Below, piece after piece: positions 26,101 through 37,600 of a DNA stretch of 64,000 bases (its first letter is position 1; every line of letters begins with the position of its first letter). The stretch spans positions 44,299,270 to 44,363,269 of the forward strand of contig NC_086375.1 of NCBI RefSeq assembly GCF_036588685.1. Direction: 5' to 3'. Position numbers and translations under genes: made by a program. Source of the DNA: Mytilus trossulus (lineage: Eukaryota; Mollusca; Bivalvia; Mytilida; Mytilidae). The notes under the pieces are model-generated. The model saw only the letters and a list, made by a program, of their open reading frames with translations, did no database searches and was not told the DNA's origin.

Positions 26101-26110
26101 TTGCAGCCAT
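17125..26110 (-). CDS. DHRS12: Dehydrogenase/reductase SDR family member 12 (complete gene, 9 main coding exons)
   Basis: Exons in transcript order are 25665-25610 (25691-25610 if an upstream first exon is used), 25263-25130, 24695-24613, 24317-24222, 23876-23795, 23231-23170, 21996-21798, 18610-18473 and 17243-17125. Phases agree at every junction and the ORF starting MSIYRSTVWFVKGL is 322 residues, near the ~317 I recall for the human protein. It has the SDR cofactor motif TGANSGIG (46-53), NNAG (125-128), Ser in VTSGGM (about 176) and YAQNK (Tyr203, Lys207), so the Rossmann fold and catalytic residues are intact. MHPGWADTP and GADTLLWLA are typical of DHRS12. It is predicted to be an NAD(P)-dependent oxidoreductase; the physiological substrate is not established to my knowledge. 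Two upstream ATG exons (25846-25831 and 26110-26095) could add 14 residues. Confidence 0.95.
17405..17835 (+). repeat. Dispersed repeat (GGACCATGAAAAT...AACCTGAAG...CATAGTGCCCCTCTA)
   Basis: Two internal sub-copies ('ctaatttggcatttaaatta' and 'ctaatttggcattaaaatta') are followed by 'cagaccagaaaacatagtgc'. The same family occurs inverted at 44165-44430 and 45955-46220. It lies in the last DHRS12 intron. Confidence 0.75.
18332..18440 (-). repeat. Short dispersed repeat, GTGGTATGATTGCC family
   Basis: 'gttgttcattgttgaagacc ... gtctcattggcaatcatacc' matches the other copies of the family. It sits just downstream (in transcript sense) of the DHRS12 exon at 18473-18610. Confidence 0.7.
19256..19430 (+). 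repeat. ATTGATTGATTG-headed SINE-like repeat
   Basis: Tandem 'ttgattgatt' leads into 'gtgtataatgccactttcag' and 'cagagaaaactacagacctt'. A related piece begins at 43876 ('ttgattgattgttggtattt'). It is dispersed and has no coding content. Confidence 0.65.
19576..20940 (-). pseudogene. Non-LTR retrotransposon (LINE) reverse transcriptase, 5'-truncated
   Basis: The 454-residue open frame contains reverse transcriptase motifs: GVLQGEPLSPILFSMFLNDF (motif B), YADDTVIF (the catalytic motif, about residue 62) and thumb residues around YLYLGVMLYY. It ends in a Cys/His cluster (CILCN...DEFHFILKCPKY). The endonuclease and the first RT motifs are missing, so the first Met is not the original start and the copy is 5'-truncated, as is usual for LINEs. 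No frameshift is visible in the remaining 1.36 kb. It is oriented with DHRS12, inside its intron between exons 7 and 8. The clade is not certain; a Jockey/CR1-like group is likely. Confidence 0.88.
20953..21062. repeat. Short tandem repeat next to the LINE 5' junction
   Basis: TTTCAGATTACACAAAAAAT is repeated about three times, and the longer unit including 'acaacaataatggtcaatga' occurs twice (~46-bp period). It lies just upstream of the LINE open frame. Confidence 0.8.
21204..21699. mobile_element. MITE with imperfect ~20-bp terminal inverted repeats
   Basis: The left end CTAAAGGAGTAGGT and the right end ACC(T)TCTCCTTTAG mirror each other, and the match extends into GGCC/CCAAAA sequence. 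An internal foldback pairs AGTGGCCGCATCAGTGTTCA (21341) with its near-complement at 21423-21443. It lies in the same DHRS12 intron as the LINE. Confidence 0.75.
22181..23164. mobile_element. Tigger/pogo-like non-autonomous DNA transposon
   Basis: The left terminus TACAGTGAAACTTCTCCAAA continues with CCGG. It is matched by the reverse complement of ...CCGGTTTAGAGAAGTTTCAC-TGTA at the right, giving 24-bp arms with one mismatch and TA duplications outside CAGTG. CAGTGAAAC-TCT ends with TA target sites are typical of pogo/Tigger elements. GGCCGGTTTTAT-like motifs recur inside. I see no transposase frame. The right end touches the DHRS12 exon 6 splice donor. Confidence 0.88.
23452..23495. repeat. 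AAATA/AAAAT microsatellite
   Basis: Repeated ATAAA units ('aataaaataaaataaaaata') in a DHRS12 intron. Confidence 0.85.
25831..25846 (-). CDS. DHRS12: Candidate DHRS12 alternative first coding exon, proximal copy
   Basis: On the minus strand ATGGCTGCAAGAACA-A is followed by the donor GTATGA. Spliced to an acceptor at 25692-25695 (TTTTATAG), it enters 'ctagaagatctgttaaaaaa' in frame with the known start and would prefix MAARTTRRSVKKEI to the protein. It is supported by frame and splice sites only. Confidence 0.5.
26095..26110 (-). CDS. DHRS12: Candidate DHRS12 alternative first coding exon, distal copy
   Basis: A second GATCATCATGGCTGCAAGAA segment lies 264 bp upstream, with donor GTATGG at the same codon position, giving MAARTS... 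instead of MAARTT.... Surrounding sequence is partly duplicated too. Confidence 0.45.
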
Positions 26111-26999
26111 GATGATCTTATCTTTCGTGCAGTTTTGTTCTGTTGTACATCAATATATATGCAGTGAACTATCAGTTTTAATTTGGCATGTTTTGACAAA
26201 GCAATTGATTTTTAATCCAATTAAGATGAATTTTAATCTTATGACATAAGATTTTCAAACTAATGTCCTCAGGTTAATTGTGTCAGTAATTAATTAAACT
26301 GACCACTTTTCATTGTAATCAAGGTGAATAATTTATTTTTACCTTCTTTGTTCTATTCATGATAGTTTGTTTGAATTTCTAAAAGTGTTAAAAAAGAAAA
26401 AAAGAAAACTTCTTTTACCTTCAGCTCTTATCAATTGATCATGATCATGGTCATAAGAATTGCACCAATTATAACTTGATATTCAAATATTTCAAATCAG
26501 AAGTTGGAATAATTTTATCTTCATGAAATAAGCCAATGACTTCTACTGACCCCTCATCTTGGAATGTCATATGGCATATTATTTTTTATCACATAGTTAT
26601 CGCATACTCACTGATAATAATACATGTATATTTATATTTTTATTACCCCTACTTTATATAAATATTGTATTAATACTGTATGCCATAACCATTTAATGTA
26701 AATGTGTTTGTGCTAATAAATATTGTCTATTGTCTATAAAAAAATAAACATGACTTATTTTGGTTACATGATAATAATATATATCCCTGGCAAACAGTCG
26801 TCTAGTCAGTTGATTGTGGGAAGGGGGAGGGACAATAAAATAACAGATTTTGGAAAACAAAGAGGGCAAAACAAAATTGGCCTGTTTGTTCTGTGCACTG
26901 GACACAGAAATTATCCAAAATGAAAATTAATAAAATAAGATTACTACAAACAACATTAATAAACAGCTGCCCCATGAGCACATGATATGCCCGTCGTTT

Positions 27000-27350
27000 T
27001 GTGTGTGAATTTTTATGCAAATATCATATAGTTTCTGACATACGGCCAAACATGTGGAAACCCCCCTTTTAAAAAAAAACAACTCAATAACTCTAAAAAT
27101 TTAAATTTTGAATCATCACCAAAAAGTAGACACACCCCTGTTTTAGTTACATAGTCCGTCCTGTAACTCAAAAAGTAATATTTATTTTCACCAAAATATA
27201 TACAGATAGCTTGACCATTATAAGAAACAACTATGTAAAGTTTCATGAAATTTGGATAAGTCGTTCTCAAGCTACGATACGACATGTTCACGCCGGACGG
27301 ACGGACAGACGCCAGACATTTGTATACCATAATACGTCCTGTCAAAATTT
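27000..27350. repeat. Dispersed repeat ending in a CGCCGGACGGACGG run
   Basis: 'gtcgttctcaagctacgata' followed by CGCCGGACGGACGGACAGACGC resembles the GC-rich ends of other mollusc-type repeats in this window. The boundaries are approximate. Confidence 0.5.
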
Positions 27351-27383
27351 AATCTGCGTATAAAACGCAATTTTTCGCACAAG

Positions 27384-27475
27384 CACTTGTTTCTATCCAT
27401 GGGAAACCCACTTTCATGACTTTCAACGTATCTACTTTTACTATTAGTTAGTCTTCCCATGGATAGAAAAAAGTG
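27384..27475. repeat. Inverted repeat around TTTCTATCCATGGGA
   Basis: TTTCTATCCATGGGAA near 27390 is mirrored by TTCCCATGGATAGAAA at 27454-27469 across a ~48-base spacer. The match extends imperfectly to CACTTG/AAGTG, making arms of about 22 bp. Confidence 0.75.
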
Positions 27476-28339
27476 CCTGTGATTTTTCGTCTGAGATGTT
27501 CATACTTATGATGTGTTAATATTCTTAAAACTTGATTTACTGCCAGGATAAAAGACAAGTACGGCCTAATAGTAAATACTGCTCAACCACTTATGTAACA
27601 ATCGCTCTTTACTTGTCTGCAACCCGATGTGTAAAACGTCACAATTTGTGCGGTCTAAAATACAACTCTAAACCGTTTATTTCTGAACTGAAAGAGGAAA
27701 CAAACGGGCACCTAAATGGTCGTCTTGTTTTTACGGTTTAAAAGATAAAAGCAGGCATGGGAAATTAAAAACATGAGAAAATATTCTTTTATGTATCGTG
27801 TAATTGAAATTCAAATAATATTAAAACTTTTAAAACGATACATACTACAGCAGAGTGTGACCAGGGACAGATATATAGTGTTAGATCATATAATTTTCCC
27901 GCCGCATGTGTGACCATATTATGTATTCGTTATTTCAGATTTTTCACAAATTATTTCCAAGAATGTGTTTATTGTACTACACAAATCCCTGTTATTTCAT
28001 TTTAAATAATAAGTTTTTTTTCCGAAAAAATATTTGAAGTCATACCGTTTGATTTTAAGCCGTGAATTTGATACTAATAGCGGTAGAATTGCCGTCACAG
28101 TCATGTTTATTTGTTTATTCGGTTGTATCATTGTTTCATGTCGAGCTTTTTCAGTTTAGCAAGAGATAAACACAAATATAATTTTCTGTTCAAAAAATTT
28201 GCTTTTTTAATATTTAAACCAAAAACAAATACGTTTTCACACCAAGATAAAAAAAAAAAACAAAAAAAAAACACAACGACACCACAGACATGACTTTGAC
28301 TAATAGGAAATAAGAAATATACGAAAGTTTTATTTTGAT

Positions 28340-31045
28340 TCGGTTAACATTTAACAATACAAACATAAGCTCTTAAGAGCTTTTTACCGAATATAAAATA
28401 ACATAAACACAATATTAAAACACACAGCATGCAGACAAGATATATAACAGCACAGGCATATTGAAATACATGCAAAGCACTTCTAAAGTACATATTTAAA
28501 CAAGCCAAAGCTGAAGCACAACTTAAATTAAGCACAAACAAAAATATAGCACACATGCAAACATTTAAAGAATACTAACATGTTAGAGCAACTTATAAAA
28601 TATGAAAAAGCTTATCTACATGCAGAACAACAACATTTTTAACCATTCCAAAACTGTATAAGGCTCTCAATAAATTGAGAAAAACTGTTTTCAGTCCTGA
28701 AATGGTCAGGTAGGCTGTTCCAAAGAGTAGCAGCTGCAAATTTAAAACTTTTCTTACCAAACTGTGTAGTTTTTACATGTGATACATCCAGTATATCACT
28801 ATATCTGAAAGAATATTTGCAATCTTTTATGTTTAATAAATCATGTAAACAGTCAGGTGCTAATTTATTGACTATATTAAAAGTTTCAATAGCAATTGAT
28901 CTTTGTCTTTCAATATGCAGTCTTGGCATCTTAAGCAACTGTTGATATGAGCTTGCATGGGAGTCTTCGTACACAAACCTTAGTGCTCTTTCTTGCCCTT
29001 TTTCTATTTTTTTTTAATTTTCTCGGTACAAAAGTGCTTGCCAAAGGGCAGAAATTGAAATTTGACAAAATAAATGTGTGGAAAATAGTTAGCTTACTTA
29101 GCTTGGTCAAATAGACTCCCAAACGTTTCAAAATATTTAGTGGCTGAGATGCCTTCCTGTATATTTTACCAATTTGAATATAAAAAATTAGCTGATAATC
29201 TATGGCAATGCCAAGTAATTTGACAGTTGACTCACACGAAAGATCACGTATAGATGGATTTTTTGTAATATTTCTTTTTCCCAACTGCTCAGACCTGAAA
29301 TTTGTCAGGGTTTGCCTGCATTTTATTTATTTTGAACCACTCAATAAGTTTTTCTTTCATTAGTGATTCAGATTCCAAAGTAGAAATCAAAACATCAAGA
29401 TAAAGTATTGTCGTCTGCATAATTATACAGAGTTCCATTTTTTATAAATAAGAATATATCATTGATAAAAACATTGAATAGTAGGGGGCCCAAGATAGAA
29501 CCATTGGGAAGCCCCTTATGAATGTCTGACAGATCAACTGCTAAGAATACTATTTATTTTAATTTGTTGTTTCCTGTTTGTCAAGTAAGATTTGATTAGT
29601 GAAATAGAATTAACAGAGACACCATATGCTGATAATTTATCGAGCAGAATTTCATGTGGTAGGCAATCAAAAGCCTTTGAGAGGTCCATTAAAACAGCAG
29701 CTATATACTTGTTTTTATCTAATGCTGTACGCCAATCTTCTAGCAGTCGTAACAGTGTGGACTGTCACCCATGGCCACGTCTAAAACACACAGATAGGAA
29801 TAAAAAAAATTTCAAAAAAATTACCAAGTTGGATTTCAAAAAACTTTTCATAAATTTTAGAAAAATTGGAAGAACGCTGACAGGCCTATAATTGGCTTTG
29901 TCAAGTTGGCTGTTTTTCTAGTGCAGTGGTGTTACTTGAGCCTATTTGAGTCTATCAGGAAATACTTCTACGGATAGATTTGTAAGTGTTATTAACTGTG
30001 GCACGATTATCGGTTTACAATGTTTTACTACCTTTTCTGATAAGCCATCTACTCCAGTAGCTTTTTTAGTGGGTCTCATTGGGGTCTAAGCGTGACGCAG
30101 GATTGTCGATTTTTTGTAAGCGTGACTCGTGAAAGTTAAATTATTGTGCCGTGAAAACGTGAAATGAAGTCTAGAGGGACACGGGAAATTACCAAAAAAT
30201 AAGAATTGCTTACGTACAAGTGTAAGCGGGATACGGGAATCTGACAAAACAGTAAGCGGGATCCGGGATCAGACACCCTTTTTAATGTTAATTTTGTTAA
30301 TTATTTTTTCTACTTTTTCTATTGTTGTTTTCTGAAAATCAAATTTTGTGTTATTGCAGTTTTTATCATTTATTTTCAAGATACTGGCATGAGTTGGTGG
30401 GTCGTATATCACATCTCTACCAAACTTGTCTGCAACTGTCGAAAAGAATGTGTTAAAGTGTTCTGAAACATCTTTGGTGTTGTTTAAGATTTTGTTGTTT
30501 TCACATATATAAAACAATTTTTTCCCCCATTCTTTTTAGAAAAACGGCTTAATAGTTGTCCAAAAGTTACTGTGTTTTGCCCCACATGAACAGTGTTCTA
30601 AAAAATATTTTTTTATGGATATTTTTTTAAAAGTTTTGTAACAAGGTTTCGCTGTTTTCTATATTTCCCCCATGTTTTGGGATCTTTATGCTTTGTAAAT
30701 TGTGTGTACAACTTGTGTTTGCGATATACAGCTTTTCTTATATTATTCATGTACGGTAATGTTTGTTTTCTCGGTTGTCTTGTTTTGATTGGTGCATGTC
30801 TATTTAGACTATTTGTGAATGTATCTTAAAATTCATTGTATGCCTGATTTAACTGTTCAGAATTGGTGGCATTTTCTGATATGGCATTTTTATTTGGTTT
30901 AAATCTGAGTTGAATTTATCTATATCAAAATGTTTATAACTTCTGTATGATATGTTTTGCTGTTTTGGGGCATGAACTTTACCCTTGATTGTAACTGATA
31001 TGAAATAAACAATTATACTTTCAAGTATAAGACAAATCTGCATCC
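28340..31045 (-). pseudogene. Decayed LINE (non-LTR retrotransposon) with RT and C-terminal domain
   Basis: Read on the minus strand there is an endonuclease-RT linker (30849-31043, FDIDKFNSDLNQ), then ISEHF-type text at 30269-30517 (VSEHFNTFFSTVADKF). RT motif remnants follow near 29880-29940 (QLDKANYRPVS), then KLLGIAID (about 29200) and a C-terminal segment at 28639-28974 (FGKKSFKFAAATLWNSLPDH). Several frameshifts and stops break the frame, so it is dead. An unrelated 211-bp element interrupts it at 30068-30278. I infer a CR1/Jockey-like clade from the C-terminal domain style. Confidence 0.82.
30068..30278. mobile_element. MITE inserted in the LINE (AGTGGGTCTC...GACACCC)
   Basis: The 211-bp insert contains 'aagcgtgacgcaggattgtc', 'cgtgaaaacgtgaaatgaag' and 'aagcgggatccgggatcaga'. 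It is flanked by T-runs (30062-30067 and 30279-30283) consistent with a 5-bp duplication. Removing it rejoins the LINE reading frame (...NIKK + ATGV...). The ends GGGTCTC and GGGTGTC (reverse) are weakly inverted. Confidence 0.85.
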
Positions 31046-33470
31046 TTCAACACATTATTTGCAAAACTGAATCCAACCAGAAATTCCTTCATTTTTTTAA
31101 ATGTGTTTTTATTTGAAATGATTATATAAAGCGAAAAAATCAATGTAGGTGACAAATACTTTTGGTGGTATACTGTACGTAAAAGTAAAAATAAAGTTGA
31201 GTCGAGCGCACCTGCTATGTTTGATATTTTAATTCACAACATCTCGACTTCTTAGGTCCTCTTAGAAAATAAGGCCACCAAGGCCCCTTGCAACCACATA
31301 AATTTGCTCATTTAAATCAATATTTTTATGAGTTAAATTGGTTAAAAACTGCCTGACATGATTGAAAATCTAGACCGATTGTGTTCTGTTACTCAGCAAT
31401 CATTATGGCGGAAGAATTTCATCCTCACTAAAATAAAAGCATTTACCGGTACCTTTTGCCAAATTAACGATATTTAAAATAAATAACATGCTTGAAAAAT
31501 TCTACCTGATGCTTTATACGGTTGCATGGCTGTATATAAAGCAAAAAAAATACATTTGGGTCACTAGCTGTACCCTTTTAATATGCCGGAAGTGTAGATG
31601 ACGTTTTCAACTATTTTAGACAGGCGTAGTCATTTACAAGCCTTATAAAATTTCTTCGCAATGCTGTGAATATCTGCATTGTGCAGAATTTATGAAAATA
31701 TTTTCAATATGGTATTTATTATGTTAACACCGTTGCTTTCAAGGGACACGCTATAAACAGACTTATTTCAGTCCAATCAACCACTTGTACAGAAATAATT
31801 TATTGTCAGAAAAAAAAATTACACCACAAAACGATTTACATAATATATATACAACACAATGTTCATTAAATTTCATAGAACATTCAGTTTTTAAAAATGT
31901 GTTCTAGTTCCTGGATGGAATTGAATCTCCTAAGTCTTCCTGTCTCTTCTGTGAAATTACCTCCCTTTGGTACATGTATTTGAGAATCTGCCACACTTGA
32001 GCTACATGTAGGCTATATCATGCATGGTCAGATCATATGTTGTTGTAAGCAGTATGATTTCGTATTATGCATGATTTTGCAATTGTTACGTCACAATATT
32101 TCTTAAGAGTATGAAAACCCATGAGACCAGGATATCCAGGTGTAATGATAAGTCGTTATACTAAGGCTATTTTTTTCTTTTTTTTTTCTGTAGACTTAGC
32201 TTTAATTTTTTATAACCATGCATTGGCAAGCTTGATAACTCGTAATTGTTTGTCAGTAACTAAATGTACAATGATGTCCCATACGGAACCTTCTGACCTT
32301 GTTTGTTTACATTAAAATTTCAATGGCGTCAAAATCACGTGATGTCAGTTCGTTATATCCAATCAAATTGCTCTACTGTCAATTAGGGGATTTTTCAGTC
32401 TACAGCAATTACGTTATTTCTTTCTGGGATATTGCTTCAAAATAGTTTGCAATAGTTCTGGGTTTTATTCAACAGGAAAACTCTTTTTTTGCCATCCCTT
32501 TTGACATCAAGGGAATTTTGTATGAATATTTACATACAGTCATGATGGTCAGAATATCGATCTTTTTATAATGAATAAAAAGAAAATTCTATGAAAAATA
32601 AATGTAAATGGTTTCTTATTAACTAACTCTATATGCCTGTTCAAAATTATGGCATGGGCATCGTTTTTTCATATAGTTTTCCTTTCATTTTGGTTGAGCT
32701 TTTTTCGCGGGAAAATCGAGAAAGAGGTAAGGAGCATGTCATTTCTAAATTCCTAAAAATACGTTTTGCTTGACCTATATTGCCTGCCACAAGATTGATG
32801 ACGCTGAATGGAATGTACTCAAAGCAATGGAGGCCGGAAATGGGATTTTGTGAAGTTCTAGAATGTTTTTAAATATTCGGAAGTTGGGATTGAAACGGGC
32901 ATTAGAAAATTGGCATTTTTTGGCAATAATTGAGAACAACATTGAAAACTTACCTTTAGAAATGTTTTTTTATTCAAAAGTGCAGAAAAAACGTATTTTG
33001 CACTGTTTTTCTACGCCAGAAGTACCGTAGTGACATCAATGCGGAGTTTCCCCGTGTGTTAAGTTCAAACACAAATACCTAACGAACTGACAAGATGAAC
33101 GATCTTAGACTACGGTAGGATACATTGTCATTGGTACTTACATCATACAACAATCACTCATTGTTTGTGGCTTCAGACATTGTCAGACATTTCTACTTCT
33201 TACATCAAAATTTTATGGGATTCTTTGTGATGTCCAGTAATTATTGGTATTTATCCACCATTATGTCAATACACCTAATTGCTATTTATTCCATTCCGGA
33301 TAAGTTCTAAAATTACACAACTTTTTCATCCAGTTGAAGCTATCTGGGACCCTGTTTAAACATTTCACCATGCATGATACTTTTTATTGAGACCTGTTTA
33401 AACTACCGTAAATACTTCAAACAAAATATTTTTTTACTTTGATTTTAATTTCGAAAAAAGTGGATCATAC
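31046..33470. other. Intergenic region upstream of AP1S
   Basis: I see no coding exon, RNA gene or clear repeat here. It presumably holds the promoter and the non-coding first exon of AP1S, but nothing marks them. 'ttagactacg|gtaggatac' at 33104-33122 is one possible donor, and an ATG just before it would be out of frame. Confidence 0.4.
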
Positions 33471-33474
33471 TATA

Positions 33475-34303
33475 CTGAGCCAAAAAAGTTTAGCAACACT
33501 TTTTTTTATAAAGTATTTTTTGTTGTTTTTGGAAAAAAATATTTAAACATCATGGATATTATCCTTAGTTTTACCTGTAATTTAAAACAGACGTACTTTT
33601 TTCCTGCTGATTGATTTCGCGCCATTTCAGCTTTGCACGTGTAAATGGTGTTTTACCTTCTCTACCTGTACTTTTAAAACGATATTAAAAATTTCTTTTT
33701 CACTAACGTTCAGAAACACACCATTGGTAAGAAAAACACAAACACCTTTGAAAAAATTGCATGGGGCGTCAACCAGACCTCCCCGAAAATGACAGTCAGA
33801 AAGGTCTTGAAATGGTTGATGCTGTAATGAGGGTTGTTGACATCATGGCTCGATTTAATGTGCAAAAGGCAACATTTTAGAGACTAACAAACAGATATCA
33901 ACAAATTACAACTGCAAAAGATGGGTCGATATCTCGTAGACAAAAAAAAACTATCGTCAAGGGAGGAGCGCTTCCTTGGCTTTAAATCAACACGTGACAA
34001 GTTTTTTCCGGCTAAAAAAGTAGTGCATTGACTAAGGGAATCTGCTGTTGTGTCTGCCAATGCTTCATTGGGGCACTAAGGGCATGGCTGAGAAATTGAT
34101 TTTGAGAAACACTATACTCATTTACGCATTTTGACCCTCCCGCGCTCCATACAAAGAAAATCCTAATGAATGTGAGTGATTAACATTCATGTTGCTTCTG
34201 ACATATCATTATTTCATTTTTTTATTATTAAAATTATATGTTGTTATGATTTTGTAATAAAATAAAATTTCACATTTTTGTTGCTAAACTTTTTTGGCTC
34301 AGT
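33475..34303 (+). mobile_element. Tc1/mariner-like element, internally deleted
   Basis: Inverted ends TATACTGAGCCAAAAAAGTT (continuing TAGCAACA) at the left and the exact reverse complement ending CTCAGTATA at the right flank ~829 bp, with TA at both outer borders. Inside, about 33760-33960, is a broken frame resembling the N-terminal helix-turn-helix of Tc1-type transposases (MVDAVMRVVDIMARFNVQKA, then RLTNRYQQ). Stops follow and the catalytic DDE/D part is absent. It lies ~300 bp upstream of the first recognised AP1S coding exon. Confidence 0.85.
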
Positions 34304-34600
34304 ATATATCAAAGTTTCTTGATGATCACTTTCTAAAGTTTTTTCTCCCTCAGCTCACTACTGATGACCTCCATTTTTCGGCTGGTGACCCAAACAGGAA
34401 GTTGTATAAATGACTGTTTTTCCCGGAATGGACTTAATAGCGATAAGGTGTATAGTTTACGCTACACATAGTCTCAAATCAAGTGACACAGATTTTCAAA
34501 TAGTGATTGATGAGATGTTTTATTACCCCTTTTTCACTTATTTGTCTGCCATTACTGGACATGACCAAAACAAATATTTCTATTTTTTATTATTTTTTAG

Positions 34601-37600
34601 ATGCAATTTATGCTTTTGTTTAGTCGTCAAGGTAAATTGCGACTACAGAAATGGTATGAAGCTCATCCAGATAAATTGAAAAAGAAAATCACAAGAGAAT
34701 TAGTGGCATTGGTGCTTTCCAGAAAACCAAAAATGTGTAGTTTCTTGGAATGGAAAGATCTAAAAATTGTTTACAAAAGGTTAGAATAGAGGGCCGGGAA
34801 TTCACACACGTCTAAAAATTGTTTACAAAATGTTAGAATAGAGGGAATTCACACAAGTCTAAAAATGAACAGCATTGCTTTCTTTATTATAAGACAAAAG
34901 AGCAAAATAGTTTTACTTTTTCAAGGCTATTCAGTTAGTGGGAAGACCAATCTTATATTCAACATGTACACATTTATACGTAAATATCTGCTCATATTTC
35001 ACAGATATGGACACATCTTGTTTTATTCGGTATGAATATAATCATCTTAGACAATCTTTGATATTCTATCTTGAATTCAGTCAGGTGCTGTTAGATCTTG
35101 TCATAATTGATAAATATATAATACACATGTAGAAACATTTTGATACATGCTATGCCAAACAAATGTCATCATGTGTACATTATAGTTTACCAAGCACTTT
35201 ACCAAAATTTTGATTTGACAATTTCTGTTTGAGTACATGTATAATAAAATATTAATGCAAGAATCACAGATATTTTACAAAAGCTTCATTGCATACATGT
35301 ATGTAGGACATTTTTGGATGTTAACTTGTTAAGCAAACAACAATCAATCACTGAATCAACAAAAGCTACTAACTGAGACCATGGCAGTATTATATTGACA
35401 ATATAATACTTCCATGCTGAGACCAATAAAATTATTTCTGTAGCTGCTTCGCATGATCACTTCTATTCTACTTATAGTAATACAATTGAATAGTTCTGAT
35501 TTTTACATTTTTTGAGATTTACAAACTCATCAATGGGATTTCATTTTTGAATTAATAACTGTATACAATGTAATACATTGTAGCTAAACCAACAAAATTT
35601 ACAAGGTGTTATTGTTATGAATTCAATGTATATATATTGCAACATACCATTATCTGCTAAAAATGCATACTAATTCTTACACTGTTCACTAATGCCATGT
35701 TTTCAAGATAATTTTTTATATTTCAGATATGCTAGTTTATATTTTTGCTGTGCAATAGAAAATGATGACAATGAACTGTTAGCTTTGGAGATTATACACA
35801 GATATGTAGAATTGTTAGATAAATATTTTGGAAGTGTAAGTTATTTCCCTTTAAATGCTGTTGTCTTTAAAAAAAATAAGTGAACTGAGAATGATTGAAA
35901 GGAGGAAGGGAGACCATAGGTTATTTTGAGAAAAAGAAGACTTCTGTATGTGCTGAATTATACCATTTAGAAAACAAAGATGCATAGATCTATGTACATT
36001 CTGAATTAGTATGCTTACAGAAAAAAGGTCTTACTAATTATACATTTTAAAAAGAATAATATGTGGGTTATTATGTATACTGCAAATAGACATCAACTAA
36101 ATAATGAAATTAAACTAGAAAACAATCTTTAGTCACTTAAGGACTCGTAATTATGCAAATCATAAAGAATAATTTAAAAATTATAAATCATTTTACTGAC
36201 TGTCTCTTTAAATATGTATCCCAAAATAGGGCTGTTCAATGATGTATTGAATTAATACTGTGGTAATTTGTAAAATGACAAAATGTTAAAGATATTCACC
36301 AGAAATATCTAAATTGAGAAAGGAAATGGGTCTTCAATATAGCGAGAAACTGCAGCACCTGTAGGTGTCCTTCAGCTGGCCCCTTAAAAAATATGCATAC
36401 TAGTACATTGTACAGTGAATAAGGACTTCATACTAAACTCTGAATTATACACAAGAAACTAAAATCAAAAATAATACAAGACTAACAAAGACCAGAGGCT
36501 CCTGACTTTGTAGAGACGCAAAATTGCTGTGGGGTTAAACATGTTTGTGAGATCTCAACCCTCCCCCTATACCTCTAGCCAATGTAGAAAAGTAAACGCA
36601 TAACAATATTATACACACATTAAAATTCAGTTCAAGAGAAGTCAGAGTTCGATAATCTATTTTATCAGAGTAGATTTTAGAATTTATCAGTCATAAACAG
36701 GTATCATTACTTACAAGAGTTGTAAAAAAAATGATTTTGTTATTTCTAATTTTAGGTATGTGAATTAGACATAATATTTAATTTTGAGAAAGCCTACTTC
36801 ATGTTAGATGAGTTATTATTGGGTGGAGAGGTTCAAGAAACCAGTAAGAAGAATGTTTTGAAAGCTATTGCAGCTCAAGATCTCTTGCAAGAGGTAAGGT
36901 ATAGGGTAAAAGATCATGCATGTTACAGGTTTTCAGGAGGTTGAATGTGTGGTTTCAACTGGTTTGGTTTGTGATCATGGGTTAAAGTGTGGTTTGTTTA
37001 GTTTTATATTTTATACATCTTGTTTTTAGAGGTTTTAAAAATAACACAGTACCTGACGTTACAACTATGGTGAAGTGAAATAATAAAGTTCAGTGATTTG
37101 AAAAGTAAGACACCATTCACTTAGCAGTACTTGCATTTCAGTGAAAATTAAGGATTCAGATGAAAGTTTGCTTTGTTTTATTTTACTATTGTTTATGCGT
37201 TTTGCTTTAATACTTTATTTGAAGGAGGAAGCTTTTGATGAAGCTCTCAGAGAATATGGACTGGTCTAAGGCTATTCTAGGAAGATGATGATCTGGTAGA
37301 CATTTCTATTTATTACTGTCATGATCAGAATTCTGTACATTTTGTACACCAAAAACATTGATCAATGTAAAGTATATACAAATGAACTACTTACATTTGA
37401 CTTAGAAAATAGTGACCAGCAGATATTTATTATTTTGGAGCAAGAATTTTAAGCTCTAAATAGGATCCAATTGAAAAGATCAAACCCCAATTTAGATCGA
37501 ATAATACTTTCTTTGAAATAGTTGGGAGAAGTCCATAACCGGCTTATAGAATGGTGAAGTTGGGCAGATGGTTAAGAGTGGGTACTTTATATCCCTGTAC

